Positions 23,401 through 29,861 are shown, counted from the stretch's first letter. The stretch: DNA of 30,884 nucleotides from Bacillota bacterium (GCA_023392995.1 JAEWMZ010000459.1:1-30884), one strand, 5' to 3'. A program made the numbers and translations. Notes: generated by a model not told the origin, from the sequence alone.

Positions 23401-23951
23401 ACCGACCAATCAACAAAGACTTTGCTGGAAGGGCCATCGTTCCTATGAATATGATAAACGATCAGAGGTCAGCGTATTTGCAATATGACGAAAGGACAAC
23501 CGAAATAGCAAAAGCAATCGGAAAAGCTGTTGCTGACACGACAGGCGGTGAGGGGTGGTCACCAAAACAGATTGATTACATCATAAAGTCTTATACTGGT
23601 GTAATAGGGCAACTCGGAATTCCTGCAGCAACGAAAGGTGGAAGCCCCAGTAAAGCAATTACTAGCCAATTCATTGCCGACCCTCTATATAGCAACCAAA
23701 CCATACAAGATTTTTATGACAACTATAAAGATGTACAGAAAAAAGCAGCAGATAAAAATATTCTTAATAAGTTACCGTCCAAATTAATCACTCCGGAAGA
23801 AAAGACAGAAGGCAAGTTCAGAAAGGCATCAAACAAAATAAGTGAATTGAACAAACAGATTAGAGAATCAAATGGAGATGAAGCAACAATAAGAGAATTA
23901 CGAAAGCAGATTGTAGTTATTGCCAAAGAAGCTAATGATCTGTTGAAATAG
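20427..23951 (+). CDS. Large polyvalent-type virion protein with LPD38-like domain
   Basis: 1174 residues, AGGAGG upstream. The N terminus has GKWKASDFED (2-11) repeated as GKWSASDFED (24-33). Residues ~165-265 are Ala/Gly-rich and amphipathic ('TIAGYVAPGAAAEKVAGKAL'), a possible membrane-active stretch. Residues ~700-1035 contain 'NPLFAVRNMARDIPTAYI', 'VVPYFNASVQGLDKFFRQ', 'NPIENNFFSPLL' and 'DFAGRAIVPMNM', which I match to the large polyvalent protein-associated domain LPD38. In phages such proteins travel inside the head and enter the cell with the DNA. No catalytic domain is clear. It forms a pair with the previous gene; the C terminus is a charged coiled coil. Confidence 0.7.
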   Translation: MGKWKASDFEDTNTKTNMSLSKQGKWSASDFEDNSDLDKKQKLNNYQKSALQQQKDQKLKELNAKPTYEQEASAAIQKVDNRPWYLPKSIAIPIEGAKLSPEARMIFAEKNSADQVNTAGAVAANKFIDSNTSGLYSTLDKKQAEKFGTKGQELLKLKSEAEKNHPVAATIGTIAGYVAPGAAAEKVAGKALAPVIGKVGSKVAQKAITGAATGGGMELVEGAIRGDSPEELANRVAAGVGLGAAGDVAVYAIGSKLGKSLLKNYKVPKELEIEIKRTDGAFSIDSNGNVYRDGKFLKKLNKGGGGDIIKSESNKFVDQYGNVRGSAETNLQIPEIKRTSSQKIEPLLQPKFKVQEQYKKEFPSRLTPGELYKTTVADQKHSTDSILTYKPEKNIKTDLPKLLNNVVMDTPKSKLNFKQSMSGLRTKLVDKNLPITRFSNVANDRTGMLASNTNNANGTIDYILQDALVDRQGKKIGSSLKEVADQIPKGKEGDFWEYMSQRHNIDRAREGKNVISNYTPEMSTEAVKQIEAAHPTWKATGDQITNWIDNFMREWGVNSGTVDSDVYNQLRNTYKSYFPTQREFSQLEKSIPGDMRKQFVDSASPIGKAKGSDRDIHNPLSNIMNLVNRTVKTARYNEVGQSLLDSVRKQPEKLRPLAEVIEPKDGMFSNVDNIVAVLENGKPVYLQINDKALLDSLKGLPKMVNNAQVMRKISNVYKGLITQKNPLFAVRNMARDIPTAYIYGSESNPVKFTGDLLKAGKDVLTGSENLQRYKALGGGGSNFLAGDADKAAKNLLKKPNLLQRAGSSIEAFNNITEAAPRLAEFNRVLEKTGDVQKAIAASNDVTVNFARGGNVSKSIEPVVPYFNASVQGLDKFFRQVKHNPVQTLVKSGIAITAPEVALYLINKDNPDYQALDNRTKDTYFLIPKGDGTFIKIPKSRELGVLFGSLFTRLARASEGDEKAFKGYGNALATGFAPTNPIENNFFSPLLLNRPINKDFAGRAIVPMNMINDQRSAYLQYDERTTEIAKAIGKAVADTTGGEGWSPKQIDYIIKSYTGVIGQLGIPAATKGGSPSKAITSQFIADPLYSNQTIQDFYDNYKDVQKKAADKNILNKLPSKLITPEEKTEGKFRKASNKISELNKQIRESNGDEATIRELRKQIVVIAKEANDLLK

Positions 23952-23963
23952 CATATTTGATAC

Positions 23964-24000
23964 AAAAAAAGACCTTACCACCGGATATGATAAAGTCTTT
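23964..24000. other. Hairpin after the polyvalent protein gene
   Basis: AAAGAC (23968-23973) and GTCTTT (23995-24000) with TTA/TAA inside form a stem resembling the att-site hairpin. An A-run precedes it but no T-run follows on +, so it fits a - strand terminator or a weak + strand one. It separates the virion-type genes from the sigma genes. Confidence 0.4.
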
Positions 24001-24051
24001 CAAGATACACGCACTATTTCATTAACTATATTATAAAGGAGTGCGTTTGAT

Positions 24052-24564
24052 ATGTCAAATGAGGAATTAGTTGATCGGATTCAGCATGGAATCAATGCAA
24101 ATGAATATATAGGGCAGCTCTACATTCAGAATAAAGGATTTATTACCACATTGATTAGAAAGTACCGCTATGCTTGCCAGAGTGGCTATAATAGCCTTCC
24201 AATCATTGAGATGGATGAATTAATGCATGAAGCGTATTTCGGTCTAATTGAGGCTGCTGAGAAGTACAAGCCTGATCAGGGAGTATCTTTTCTTACATAT
24301 GCAGGTCATTGGATTAACCAAGTTGTGAAACGATTCCTTGATAACTCTGGCCGGGTGATCCGCGTACCGGTGTATAAGCAAGAGAAGATATATAAATATA
24401 ACCAGGTGAGGGCGCATTACCTTAATCGATATAATCGTGAACCAAACCAGAGGGAATATGCATCATGGATCGGGATATCAACGGCCGGAGTTGAGAAACT
24501 TGAACAATTCATGTTCCAGGGAACTATTCTGAGCTTGGATGAAACAGTACCAGGTGAGGGGTGA
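24052..24564 (+). CDS. Sigma-70-like factor, regions 2-3 (N-terminal part of split factor)
   Basis: 170 residues. 'NKGFITTLIRKY', 'EMDELMHEAYFGLIEAAEKYKPDQGVSFLTYAGHWINQVVKRFL' and 'GRVIRVPVY' are sigma region 2, and 'REPNQREYASWIGISTAGVEKL' is region 3. The reading ends LSLDETVPGEG at TGA 24562-24564, exactly in the linker before region 4. Region 4 continues at once in the +1 frame. The start follows AAAGGAGTGCG. It could bind host core polymerase to read element (or helper) promoters, either with the next product or as a frameshift fusion of about 325 residues. Confidence 0.75.
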   Translation: MSNEELVDRIQHGINANEYIGQLYIQNKGFITTLIRKYRYACQSGYNSLPIIEMDELMHEAYFGLIEAAEKYKPDQGVSFLTYAGHWINQVVKRFLDNSGRVIRVPVYKQEKIYKYNQVRAHYLNRYNREPNQREYASWIGISTAGVEKLEQFMFQGTILSLDETVPGEG

Positions 24565-24568
24565 GAAT

Positions 24569-25030
24569 ATGTACGTTCTTGATACAATGCCGGCCGAGGT
24601 TAATGTGGAGGAAGATGCTGTGGAAAAGTTGGCATCGGAGCAACTCCGGGAAGAACTCTGGGATATCGTAGCCCAGGTATTAAAGGATGAAAAGAAGATT
24701 CGAATCTTCCGGTTAAGATTTGTTGAGAACCTTACCTTGAATCAGATCGGGGATGTGATGCATGTACATTGGGCAGCTATAGATCATACTATAAGAAGCG
24801 GAACAAGGATGCTGAGGAGCAATTCCAGAACTCGAAACCTTGGTGAAGATTTAGGAATATGGAGCAGAGAGATTTCGATTGATGCATCCAGGGTGAAGAG
24901 ATTGAGTAAGGAAGGGAATATTGAATATCTGAGTAAACGGGAGTTAAAGTACGCAGCCAATATGGGATGGATGAAACCGGAAACGAATTTTTCGCAGAGG
25001 AACTATCCATTGTCAAATCTTCTTGTTTAG
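24569..25030 (+). CDS. Sigma region 4 protein (C-terminal part of split factor)
   Basis: 153 residues from ATG 24569 (GAGGGGTGAG just upstream), 4 nt after the previous stop. 'LASEQLREELWDIVAQVLKDEKKIRIFRLRFVENLTLNQIGDVMHVHWAAIDHTIRSGTRML' is region 4 with its helix-turn-helix for the -35 box. The residues before it (MYVLDTMPAEVNVEED) look like the normal linker of a fused sigma factor. So this is a re-initiated second subunit, the downstream part of a programmed +1 frameshift, or the result of a mutation. A ~60-residue basic tail follows region 4. Confidence 0.7.
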   Translation: MYVLDTMPAEVNVEEDAVEKLASEQLREELWDIVAQVLKDEKKIRIFRLRFVENLTLNQIGDVMHVHWAAIDHTIRSGTRMLRSNSRTRNLGEDLGIWSREISIDASRVKRLSKEGNIEYLSKRELKYAANMGWMKPETNFSQRNYPLSNLLV

Positions 25031-25160
25031 TATATATAGGCCAGCCAGGATTAAATAAACGAAGAATTGCGTTGATCTTATATTCATTTGGGTAAATAGC
25101 AGCGGATTATCACTGCTAGAAATTCTACTGACAACAAAATTGTGGTGAGTTACTTTAGTT

Positions 25161-25240
25161 AAGGACACGGTAAAATTGCGGAGTCCCTTTGAAGGTTAGA
25201 TTCCCCAGAAGTGGGGAATTCCTTCGCGAACCGTAAAATT
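25161..25240 (+). ncRNA. Compact pseudoknotted RNA candidate
   Basis: AAGGAC (25161-25166) pairs with GTCCCTT (25183-25189, one bulge). ACGGT (25167-25171), in that loop, pairs with ACCGT (25230-25234) past a hairpin made of GAAGG/CCTTC (25191-25225) and ATTCCCC/GGGGAAT (25200-25219). A GCGAA joins the hairpin to the last strand. This order of stems resembles an HDV-type nested pseudoknot without its small P3 hairpin. The surrounding gap 25031-25336 has no gene. Confidence 0.45.
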
Positions 25241-25336
25241 TACTGTTTGCTTTTCATTCCACTAGAATCAATACGGGATTATTGATATAATCTAAATGAA
25301 ATTTATGGATTGAAATTATAAGTGAGGAGGCACAAA

Positions 25337-25540
25337 ATGAAGAATGGGAGATTGTCAGTTGAAGAAGCTGCTAAATTAATGGGGGCAAATGCACAATTCA
25401 TAAGAATAGGGTTACAGCAAGGAGTATTCCCATGGGGGTATGCCGTAAAAACAAGCACGCAGTATACATATTTCATACTGCCAAAGAAATTTGAGGAATG
25501 CACAGGAATTAAAATACCAGAAAATATGTTATCTAATTAA
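25337..25540 (+). CDS. Small helix-turn-helix DNA-binding protein
   Basis: 67 residues from ATG 25337 (GAGGAGGCAC upstream). 'LSVEEAAKLMGANAQFIRIGLQQGVFPWGYAVK' is a MerR/excisionase-type helix-turn-helix with a short wing. Proteins of this size and pattern are common in clostridial phages. It could be a second candidate directionality factor or a local regulator. Monocistronic by spacing. Confidence 0.65.
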   Translation: MKNGRLSVEEAAKLMGANAQFIRIGLQQGVFPWGYAVKTSTQYTYFILPKKFEECTGIKIPENMLSN

Positions 25541-25590
25541 AAAAGTGAAAAGAAATTGTAATTGAATGATTTAGTCATAAGAGAAATTAA

Positions 25591-25815
25591 ATGACAGGTC
25601 TTGAAGTTACAGAATTGACAGTTAAACGACATGATAATGTAATTAAGGATAATTAAAAACGAGATTGAAGCATTAGGAGAAGACAACGCACTCATAGTTG
25701 AGTTGGTTAATAATACTGATGCAAAAGGCGAGAAAAGACCATGCTATAAACTTGGAAAAGACGGAGCCATGGGATCTCGCTCGTAGATTTTAACGAAATA
25801 GAGATGGTGGAGTAG
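25591..25815 (+). pseudogene. Small gene broken by two compensating frameshifts
   Basis: ATG 25591 opens MTGLEVTELTVKRHDNVIKD and stops at 25656. The next frame (+1, from about 25649) reads 'IKNEIEALGEDNALIVELVN' and on to 'CYKLGKDGAMG', stopping at 25786. The original frame then resumes as 'ISLVDFNEIEMVE' to TAG 25815. Joined, these give a natural ~75-residue protein, so the gene appears frameshifted twice. Sequencing errors or overlapping tiny genes are alternatives. Function unknown. Confidence 0.45.
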
Positions 25816-25884
25816 TATTTACCGGGCAACTTATAACCAGACAATATACAAAAATTAGACTTCGTTTGTTTGAATTGTTTTTAG

Positions 25885-26046
25885 TATAATAACCGAGATT
25901 GAGAAGTATAGTCCCTTCAACTCTATAAATGGTTGCATAAAGTGAACGAAACAGCATGTTGTAGTTGCATATTAGAAACGCCCATACTCCCTCATAATAT
26001 GATATAATTGTTTTTAACAAATTAGACTATCAGAAAGTGAGGGAGT
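25885..26046 (+). promoter_or_regulatory. Promoter region and RBS-masking hairpin of the cargo gene
   Basis: A -10 box TATAAT lies at 25885-25890 (weak -35) and another at 26003-26008. ACTCCCTCA (25986-25994) is perfectly complementary to TGAGGGAGT (26038-26046), which contains the ribosome site of the gene at 26050. A transcript from the upstream box would hide its own ribosome site; one from the nearer box would not. Confidence 0.5.
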
Positions 26047-26049
26047 TAT

Positions 26050-27279
26050 ATGGCTAAGGAAAATGTTAATGTATATGAGCGAGAAAAGTTATATGAACAA
26101 GTCTGGAGCCAGCCGGTTATACAGGTTGCTAAGCTATATGGGGTGTCTAACGTAGCCATTAAGAAAATATGTAAGGCTATGAATATACCGACTCCACCAA
26201 ATGGTTATTGGGCAAGAATAAGGAATGGGTATAAAGTAAATAAAGAACCACTCCCTCCGGCGAAAAAAGGACAAAATATAAAATACGGTATTGATCCCAG
26301 TACTAATAATTTGGAAAATATTGAATCGCTATCGTTTTTAGGTATTGAAGAACATAAAACCTTACATGAAGTTATTCGATTATTAAAAATTGCTGAGGAT
26401 GACTTCTGTTATGAAATACTGGAGCATCAAAAGAGAGTAGATGAGTGGAATAGTAATAATGCTTCAATGGAAGGGTTTAAAAGTTCCTATAGAGAATATA
26501 GATTATTTCGTGCATATGACAGTTCAGGTAACTATCATACTCAACCGTTACTTGCTGGGGTTTTATCTAAAAATGGATTGAATAGAGCCTATAAAATAAT
26601 AAATGCCCTTATTATGGGAATGAAAATGTTGGGCTACTCAGTAAATGATGATATGTCTTTTCAAATTCGGGGAGAAAAAGTTGAATTTTATATATATGAA
26701 AAACAGAGTTACTTTAAACACGTTATTACGCCTAAAGAAAAAAAGATTCTTGAAAAGTATGAAAAAGATAGGATACGTAATCCATATACCCAAGAGCCTT
26801 ATATTCCAAAAGAGGATTACCTCTTTAATGGAGAATTGCTTTTTAGGGCTAAAAAATATTCATATATTAAAGATAAAAGTGGGGATCCAATTGAAGAACA
26901 TCTCTTTGAGATGTTTATGCAATTGATACAAAAATCTGAAATAATACGAAAAAAGCGATTGGCTGAAGAGGAGAAGGAACGCAAACGTATAGAAGAAAAA
27001 AGACTCAGAGACTTACCGATAACTACGTACAATAGCGAAGTGGATGATTTAAAGGGATTATTAAATTATGCTAATGATTTCGATATAGCGCGCAGAATAA
27101 GGAGGTTTGTTAATCACCTGGAAGAGAGCCGAAATACTACCGAAAATGCTGAATTTATTTCCTGGGCGAGAGAAAAGGCGGATTGGTATGATCCTACAAT
27201 TAGCAGAATGGACGAAATTCTTGGGGCTAGGAATCATGATAGTGACCCTATTCCAGAAAAAAGAAAAGTGCCCCGTTAG
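26050..27279 (+). CDS. HTH-domain cargo protein of unknown function
   Basis: 409 residues. The N terminus 'YEREKLYEQVWSQPVIQVAKLYGVSNVAIKKICKAMNIPTPPNGYWARI' is a distinctive helix-turn-helix block found in a widespread but uncharacterised family of mobile-element proteins. The middle is alpha/beta without a known catalytic motif; residues ~285-310 are a charged coiled coil; the C terminus has 'FISWAREKADWYDPTISRMD'. It has its own promoter region and is more AT-rich in feel than the phage genes, like a cargo (moron) gene. A role in phage competition or gene control is possible but not shown by the sequence. Confidence 0.65.
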   Translation: MAKENVNVYEREKLYEQVWSQPVIQVAKLYGVSNVAIKKICKAMNIPTPPNGYWARIRNGYKVNKEPLPPAKKGQNIKYGIDPSTNNLENIESLSFLGIEEHKTLHEVIRLLKIAEDDFCYEILEHQKRVDEWNSNNASMEGFKSSYREYRLFRAYDSSGNYHTQPLLAGVLSKNGLNRAYKIINALIMGMKMLGYSVNDDMSFQIRGEKVEFYIYEKQSYFKHVITPKEKKILEKYEKDRIRNPYTQEPYIPKEDYLFNGELLFRAKKYSYIKDKSGDPIEEHLFEMFMQLIQKSEIIRKKRLAEEEKERKRIEEKRLRDLPITTYNSEVDDLKGLLNYANDFDIARRIRRFVNHLEESRNTTENAEFISWAREKADWYDPTISRMDEILGARNHDSDPIPEKRKVPR

Positions 27280-27407
27280 TAAAGGGCAACAATGAAAAGG
27301 GGTAAAATGTATTATATAAATTAATTAATACCTTTATAGCTTAAATACGAGGTTACAGCGCACCTTTAACCTCTTCTGTTGTTATACCTTAAATTTGCTG
27401 CCGTGCA

Positions 27408-27543
27408 TTATAATATATTATGCTTTTGTAGGCGGAACCTTCTGGTAGATTTCTTTTTAGAATTTCCATATAGGAAAATATCATAGATAGCTTTAAGATT
27501 TTGGTTCAAGAATCGATATCCTTTTAATGGAAATTTGATTCAT
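27408..27543 (-). pseudogene. Possible frameshifted small gene after the second repressor
   Basis: AGGAGG overlaps the stop of the HTH gene and is followed by ATG (27541-27543). That frame stops after 16 residues. With one base removed in the AAATTT run the product would read MNQFPLKGYRFLNQNLKAIY and run on to a TAA at 27408-27410. The good ribosome site and the plausible continuation suggest a recently broken partner of the repressor. The rest of 27280-27556 holds nothing else I can support. Confidence 0.3.
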
Positions 27544-27556
27544 ATTACACAACCTC

Positions 27557-27778
27557 CTATTGGTTAATATGAGGATTATTTGATCTACCGACTAGATAAT
27601 CCAGGGATACATTAAAGTAGTCAGCTATAAAAAGGAGAGTCTTGTAATTAGGTGTTGAAGCGTTTATTTCATAATTTTGATATGATCTTTCATTAATACC
27701 AATAATGTTTGCAAGTTCTTTTTGAGTAATTTGCTTAAGTGTACGCAATTCTTTCAAACGTTCACCAAACGAAGTCAT
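27557..27778 (-). CDS. Second HTH_3 repressor (73 aa)
   Basis: 73 residues: 'FGERLKELRTLKQITQKELANIIGINERSYQNYEINASTPNYKTLLFIADYFNVSLDYLVGRS' is a complete Cro/C1-type DNA-binding domain with almost nothing added. It is divergent from a second small HTH gene across a promoter carrying two near-identical palindromic operators. It most likely represses the rightward integrase operon and perhaps its own gene. Confidence 0.85.
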   Translation of the reverse strand: MTSFGERLKELRTLKQITQKELANIIGINERSYQNYEINASTPNYKTLLFIADYFNVSLDYLVGRSNNPHINQ

Positions 27779-27805
27779 ATTATTTCCACCTTTTTATTTT
27801 TATTA

Positions 27806-27861
27806 TTGACACGAAAATTATTTGCGTGTATAATGAAAGCAACACGAAAATAATTTTCGTG
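27806..27861 (+). promoter_or_regulatory. Consensus promoter with two palindromic operators
   Basis: TTGACA (27806-27811), exactly 17 nt, TATAAT (27829-27834): a full-consensus promoter. Operator 1 (27810-27828, CACGAAAAT-T-ATTTGCGTG) fills the spacer. Operator 2 (27843-27861, CACGAAAAT-A-ATTTTCGTG) is a perfect palindrome over the start of transcription. Their centres are 33 bp apart, about three helical turns, which suits cooperative binding by the 73-residue repressor. Confidence 0.88.
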
Positions 27862-27885
27862 ACTGTAATGAAAGGAGATGATACA

Positions 27886-28071
27886 TTGAGGGAGAATTTA
27901 ATTGCAGCTAGACATAAAAAGGGATATACGCAGTTAATTTTAGCCCAAATGATTAATACTAGCGTGCGAAACTATCAATATCTTGAAGCAGGGACTTCAA
28001 GAGGAAGCATGAAGTTGTGGCAAAAGTTAAGTGTAATACTTAATGAAGATATTGATCATTTAATTACATAA
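27886..28071 (+). CDS. Small HTH protein, second Cro-like
   Basis: 61 residues from TTG 27886, with AAAGGAGATG 8 nt upstream; an in-frame ATG at 27868 overlaps that site and would add 6 residues. 'NLIAARHKKGYTQLILAQMINTSVRNYQYLEAGTSRGSMKLWQKLSVIL' is a Cro/C1 helix-turn-helix. First gene of the operon that continues through the ORF at 28268 to the integrase, so it may switch that operon or bind the same operators. Confidence 0.75.
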   Translation: MRENLIAARHKKGYTQLILAQMINTSVRNYQYLEAGTSRGSMKLWQKLSVILNEDIDHLIT

Positions 28072-28144
28072 GTGTAACACAATTAACATTGCAAGAAAAG
28101 AAGGGATTTAAGTTTATTGGGAGAACAAAGAGAAACAATGTAAA

Positions 28145-28267
28145 ATGCCTTGTACTTTTCGCAGAAGCACAAGGCATAGAGAAGCCCACCAATCAAAGCC
28201 GGTTAATCTCAAATTGAATATAGCATAGATGATTCTCCGGCACAAGTGAAAAGGAGAAAAAAAGCAT
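28145..28267 (+). ncRNA. Leader RNA B: related to leader RNA A
   Basis: ATGCCTTGT (28145-28153) pairs with ACAAGGCAT (28169-28177), with CTT/AAG inside. GCCGG (28198-28202) with CCGGC (28237-28241) and ATCT/AGAT inside form a second hairpin whose loop contains AATATAGCA (28217-28225). GGCACAAGTGAAAAGGAG then leads to the ATG at 28268. Stem order, loop sequence, spacing and ribosome site match 16039-16153. Confidence 0.55.
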
Positions 28268-28585
28268 ATGAACTATACTACAATCAATGACAAATTTAAT
28301 CTTAAATCATGCAATATTTTTGACTTATCACAACAAGTAAAGGACGATTTCATAGAGCAGTTTAATGCTGATTGCTTTGAAAATATGTCATTCTTCTATC
28401 TTGCTGATACAGATACCATAGTCCTTAATAAGGATCACGCATACTATGAATTCTATGCTTTTCTGATTGAGAATTATCTTAAGTTTGATGAAGAAAAGCG
28501 TAATATTTTAAGGGAACAATCGCCGGAATCAATCAAAGGTACTATTCAAAGTATAGATATAGTGATCAATCATAGAAAAAAGTAA
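28268..28585 (+). CDS. Hypothetical protein, 105 aa
   Basis: ATG 28268 with AAAAGGAGAA upstream. 'YLADTDTIVLNKDHAYYEFYAFLIENYLKFDEEKRNILR' suggests an alpha/beta fold with a helical C terminus; no known domain recognised. It lies between the second Cro-like gene and the integrase gene, behind leader RNA B, so it is probably controlled together with integration/excision. Confidence 0.65.
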   Translation: MNYTTINDKFNLKSCNIFDLSQQVKDDFIEQFNADCFENMSFFYLADTDTIVLNKDHAYYEFYAFLIENYLKFDEEKRNILREQSPESIKGTIQSIDIVINHRKK

Positions 28586-28705
28586 TGGCTTAATTATGGA
28601 TAGAATTTTATGCAGTACAATAATAAAAGACAAGGTGGTTACTGTATTTATATAGGTAGTAACTACATAACAAAATGATGAAGCATATAATACGGAGATA
28701 ATATT

Positions 28706-29854
28706 ATGGCAAGTAATAAAGATGAAAAGAAGCTTCCCTCCGGAATAGTTCAGAGATCAGATGGAAGATTTATGGGGCGCTTTAGCTTTAATGGTGAGAG
28801 ATATAATGTATATGATAATGACTTGAAGGCAGTAAAGAAGAAATTGGCGGATCTGAAATATGAAGTAGAACATGGATTGTTTGCCAAGCAGGAGAATATT
28901 ACTGTATCCGGATGGTTTGATATTTGGATTAAGGAATATAAAGAGCCTACGGTTAAGAAGGGAACAGTAGGAGTATACCGAGATAATTTTAACAGCTATA
29001 TCAAAAGTACTTTAGGGAAGAAAAAGCTTAAGGACATACGACCAGAGCACATACAAAAAGTATATAACGATCTTAATAAGAAAGGGTATTCAAGGAATAC
29101 AGTTGAGCTTGTCTCAGTGGTATTGAGCGGTATGTATAGGCAGGCAGTAAAGAATAAGATTATTCGAGAAAATCCGGTACCGCTTGCAACACTACCCCGA
29201 ATAGAGGAGAAGAAGGAACCCCGGGTAATGACATTGGATGAGCAAAGAACTTTTATGGAATATTCAAAAGATATTTATTTGAATGATTTATTTGAATTGG
29301 CTCTATCCACCGGTATGCGCAGCGGCGAATTAAGAGGGCTGCAGTGGAAGGATATAGATTTTAAGAATAAGATAATCCATATAACCGGGACGCTCGTATA
29401 TGTAAATAACGATTATCTAATGGATACGCCAAAGACACCGACAAGTAGAAGGGATATTCCTATGTTAGATAATGTGGTTAACCTCCTAAGAAGACGGAAG
29501 GCCAGACAATCTGAGGAGCGTTTAAGGTTGGGGGATAAATGGAAGGCGAAAGAAGGCCTGGAGAATTTGGTGTTTACAACGGAAACCGGCTATCCCATAA
29601 ACCGAGATATTCTTAAGCAGGAAGTAAATCGAGTAATTGATTGTATTCGCAAGGACAATGCGAATTTTGATCACATTACACCGCATACATTCCGTCATAC
29701 CTTTGCTACCCGATGCATTGAAAATGGTATGTCGCCACAGGTTCTTAAAACTCTCCTGGGGCATAGTAAATTATCAATGACCATGGACTTATACAGCCAT
29801 GTTCTTCCTAATACGAAGGCAGCAGAGATTCAGAGAATTGCAAGTTTATTTTAA
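28706..29854 (+). CDS. int: Tyrosine integrase, Tn916-like
   Basis: 382 residues. Residues ~10-60 are an arm-DNA-binding beta domain ('SGIVQRSDGRFMGRFSFNGERYNVYDND'), ~65-160 the core-binding SAM-like domain, and ~175-382 the catalytic domain with Arg205 (TGMRSGE), Lys243, His327 and Arg330 (HTFRH), His353 (LGHS) and the nucleophile Tyr363 (DLYSHV). All catalytic residues are present, so it should be active. It is read towards attR, 141 bp away. Arm-type repeats for its N-terminal domain lie inside both ends of the element. Confidence 0.96.
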   Translation: MASNKDEKKLPSGIVQRSDGRFMGRFSFNGERYNVYDNDLKAVKKKLADLKYEVEHGLFAKQENITVSGWFDIWIKEYKEPTVKKGTVGVYRDNFNSYIKSTLGKKKLKDIRPEHIQKVYNDLNKKGYSRNTVELVSVVLSGMYRQAVKNKIIRENPVPLATLPRIEEKKEPRVMTLDEQRTFMEYSKDIYLNDLFELALSTGMRSGELRGLQWKDIDFKNKIIHITGTLVYVNNDYLMDTPKTPTSRRDIPMLDNVVNLLRRRKARQSEERLRLGDKWKAKEGLENLVFTTETGYPINRDILKQEVNRVIDCIRKDNANFDHITPHTFRHTFATRCIENGMSPQVLKTLLGHSKLSMTMDLYSHVLPNTKAAEIQRIASLF

Positions 29855-29861
29855 CTATGAG

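Noticed and set aside
24539..24571. ATG 24539 as start of the sigma region 4 protein
   Set aside because: It lies inside the upstream gene without its own ribosome site; ATG 24569 has GAGGGGTGAG directly upstream.
25161..25240. Firm call of an HDV ribozyme
   Set aside because: The P3 hairpin is not visible and P1 is short and bulged, so only the topology and the joiner agree; kept as a candidate RNA.
27557..28071. The two small HTH genes as a toxin-antitoxin pair
   Set aside because: They are divergent rather than in one operon, both are DNA-binding domains with no toxin fold, and the promoter carries classic repressor operators.
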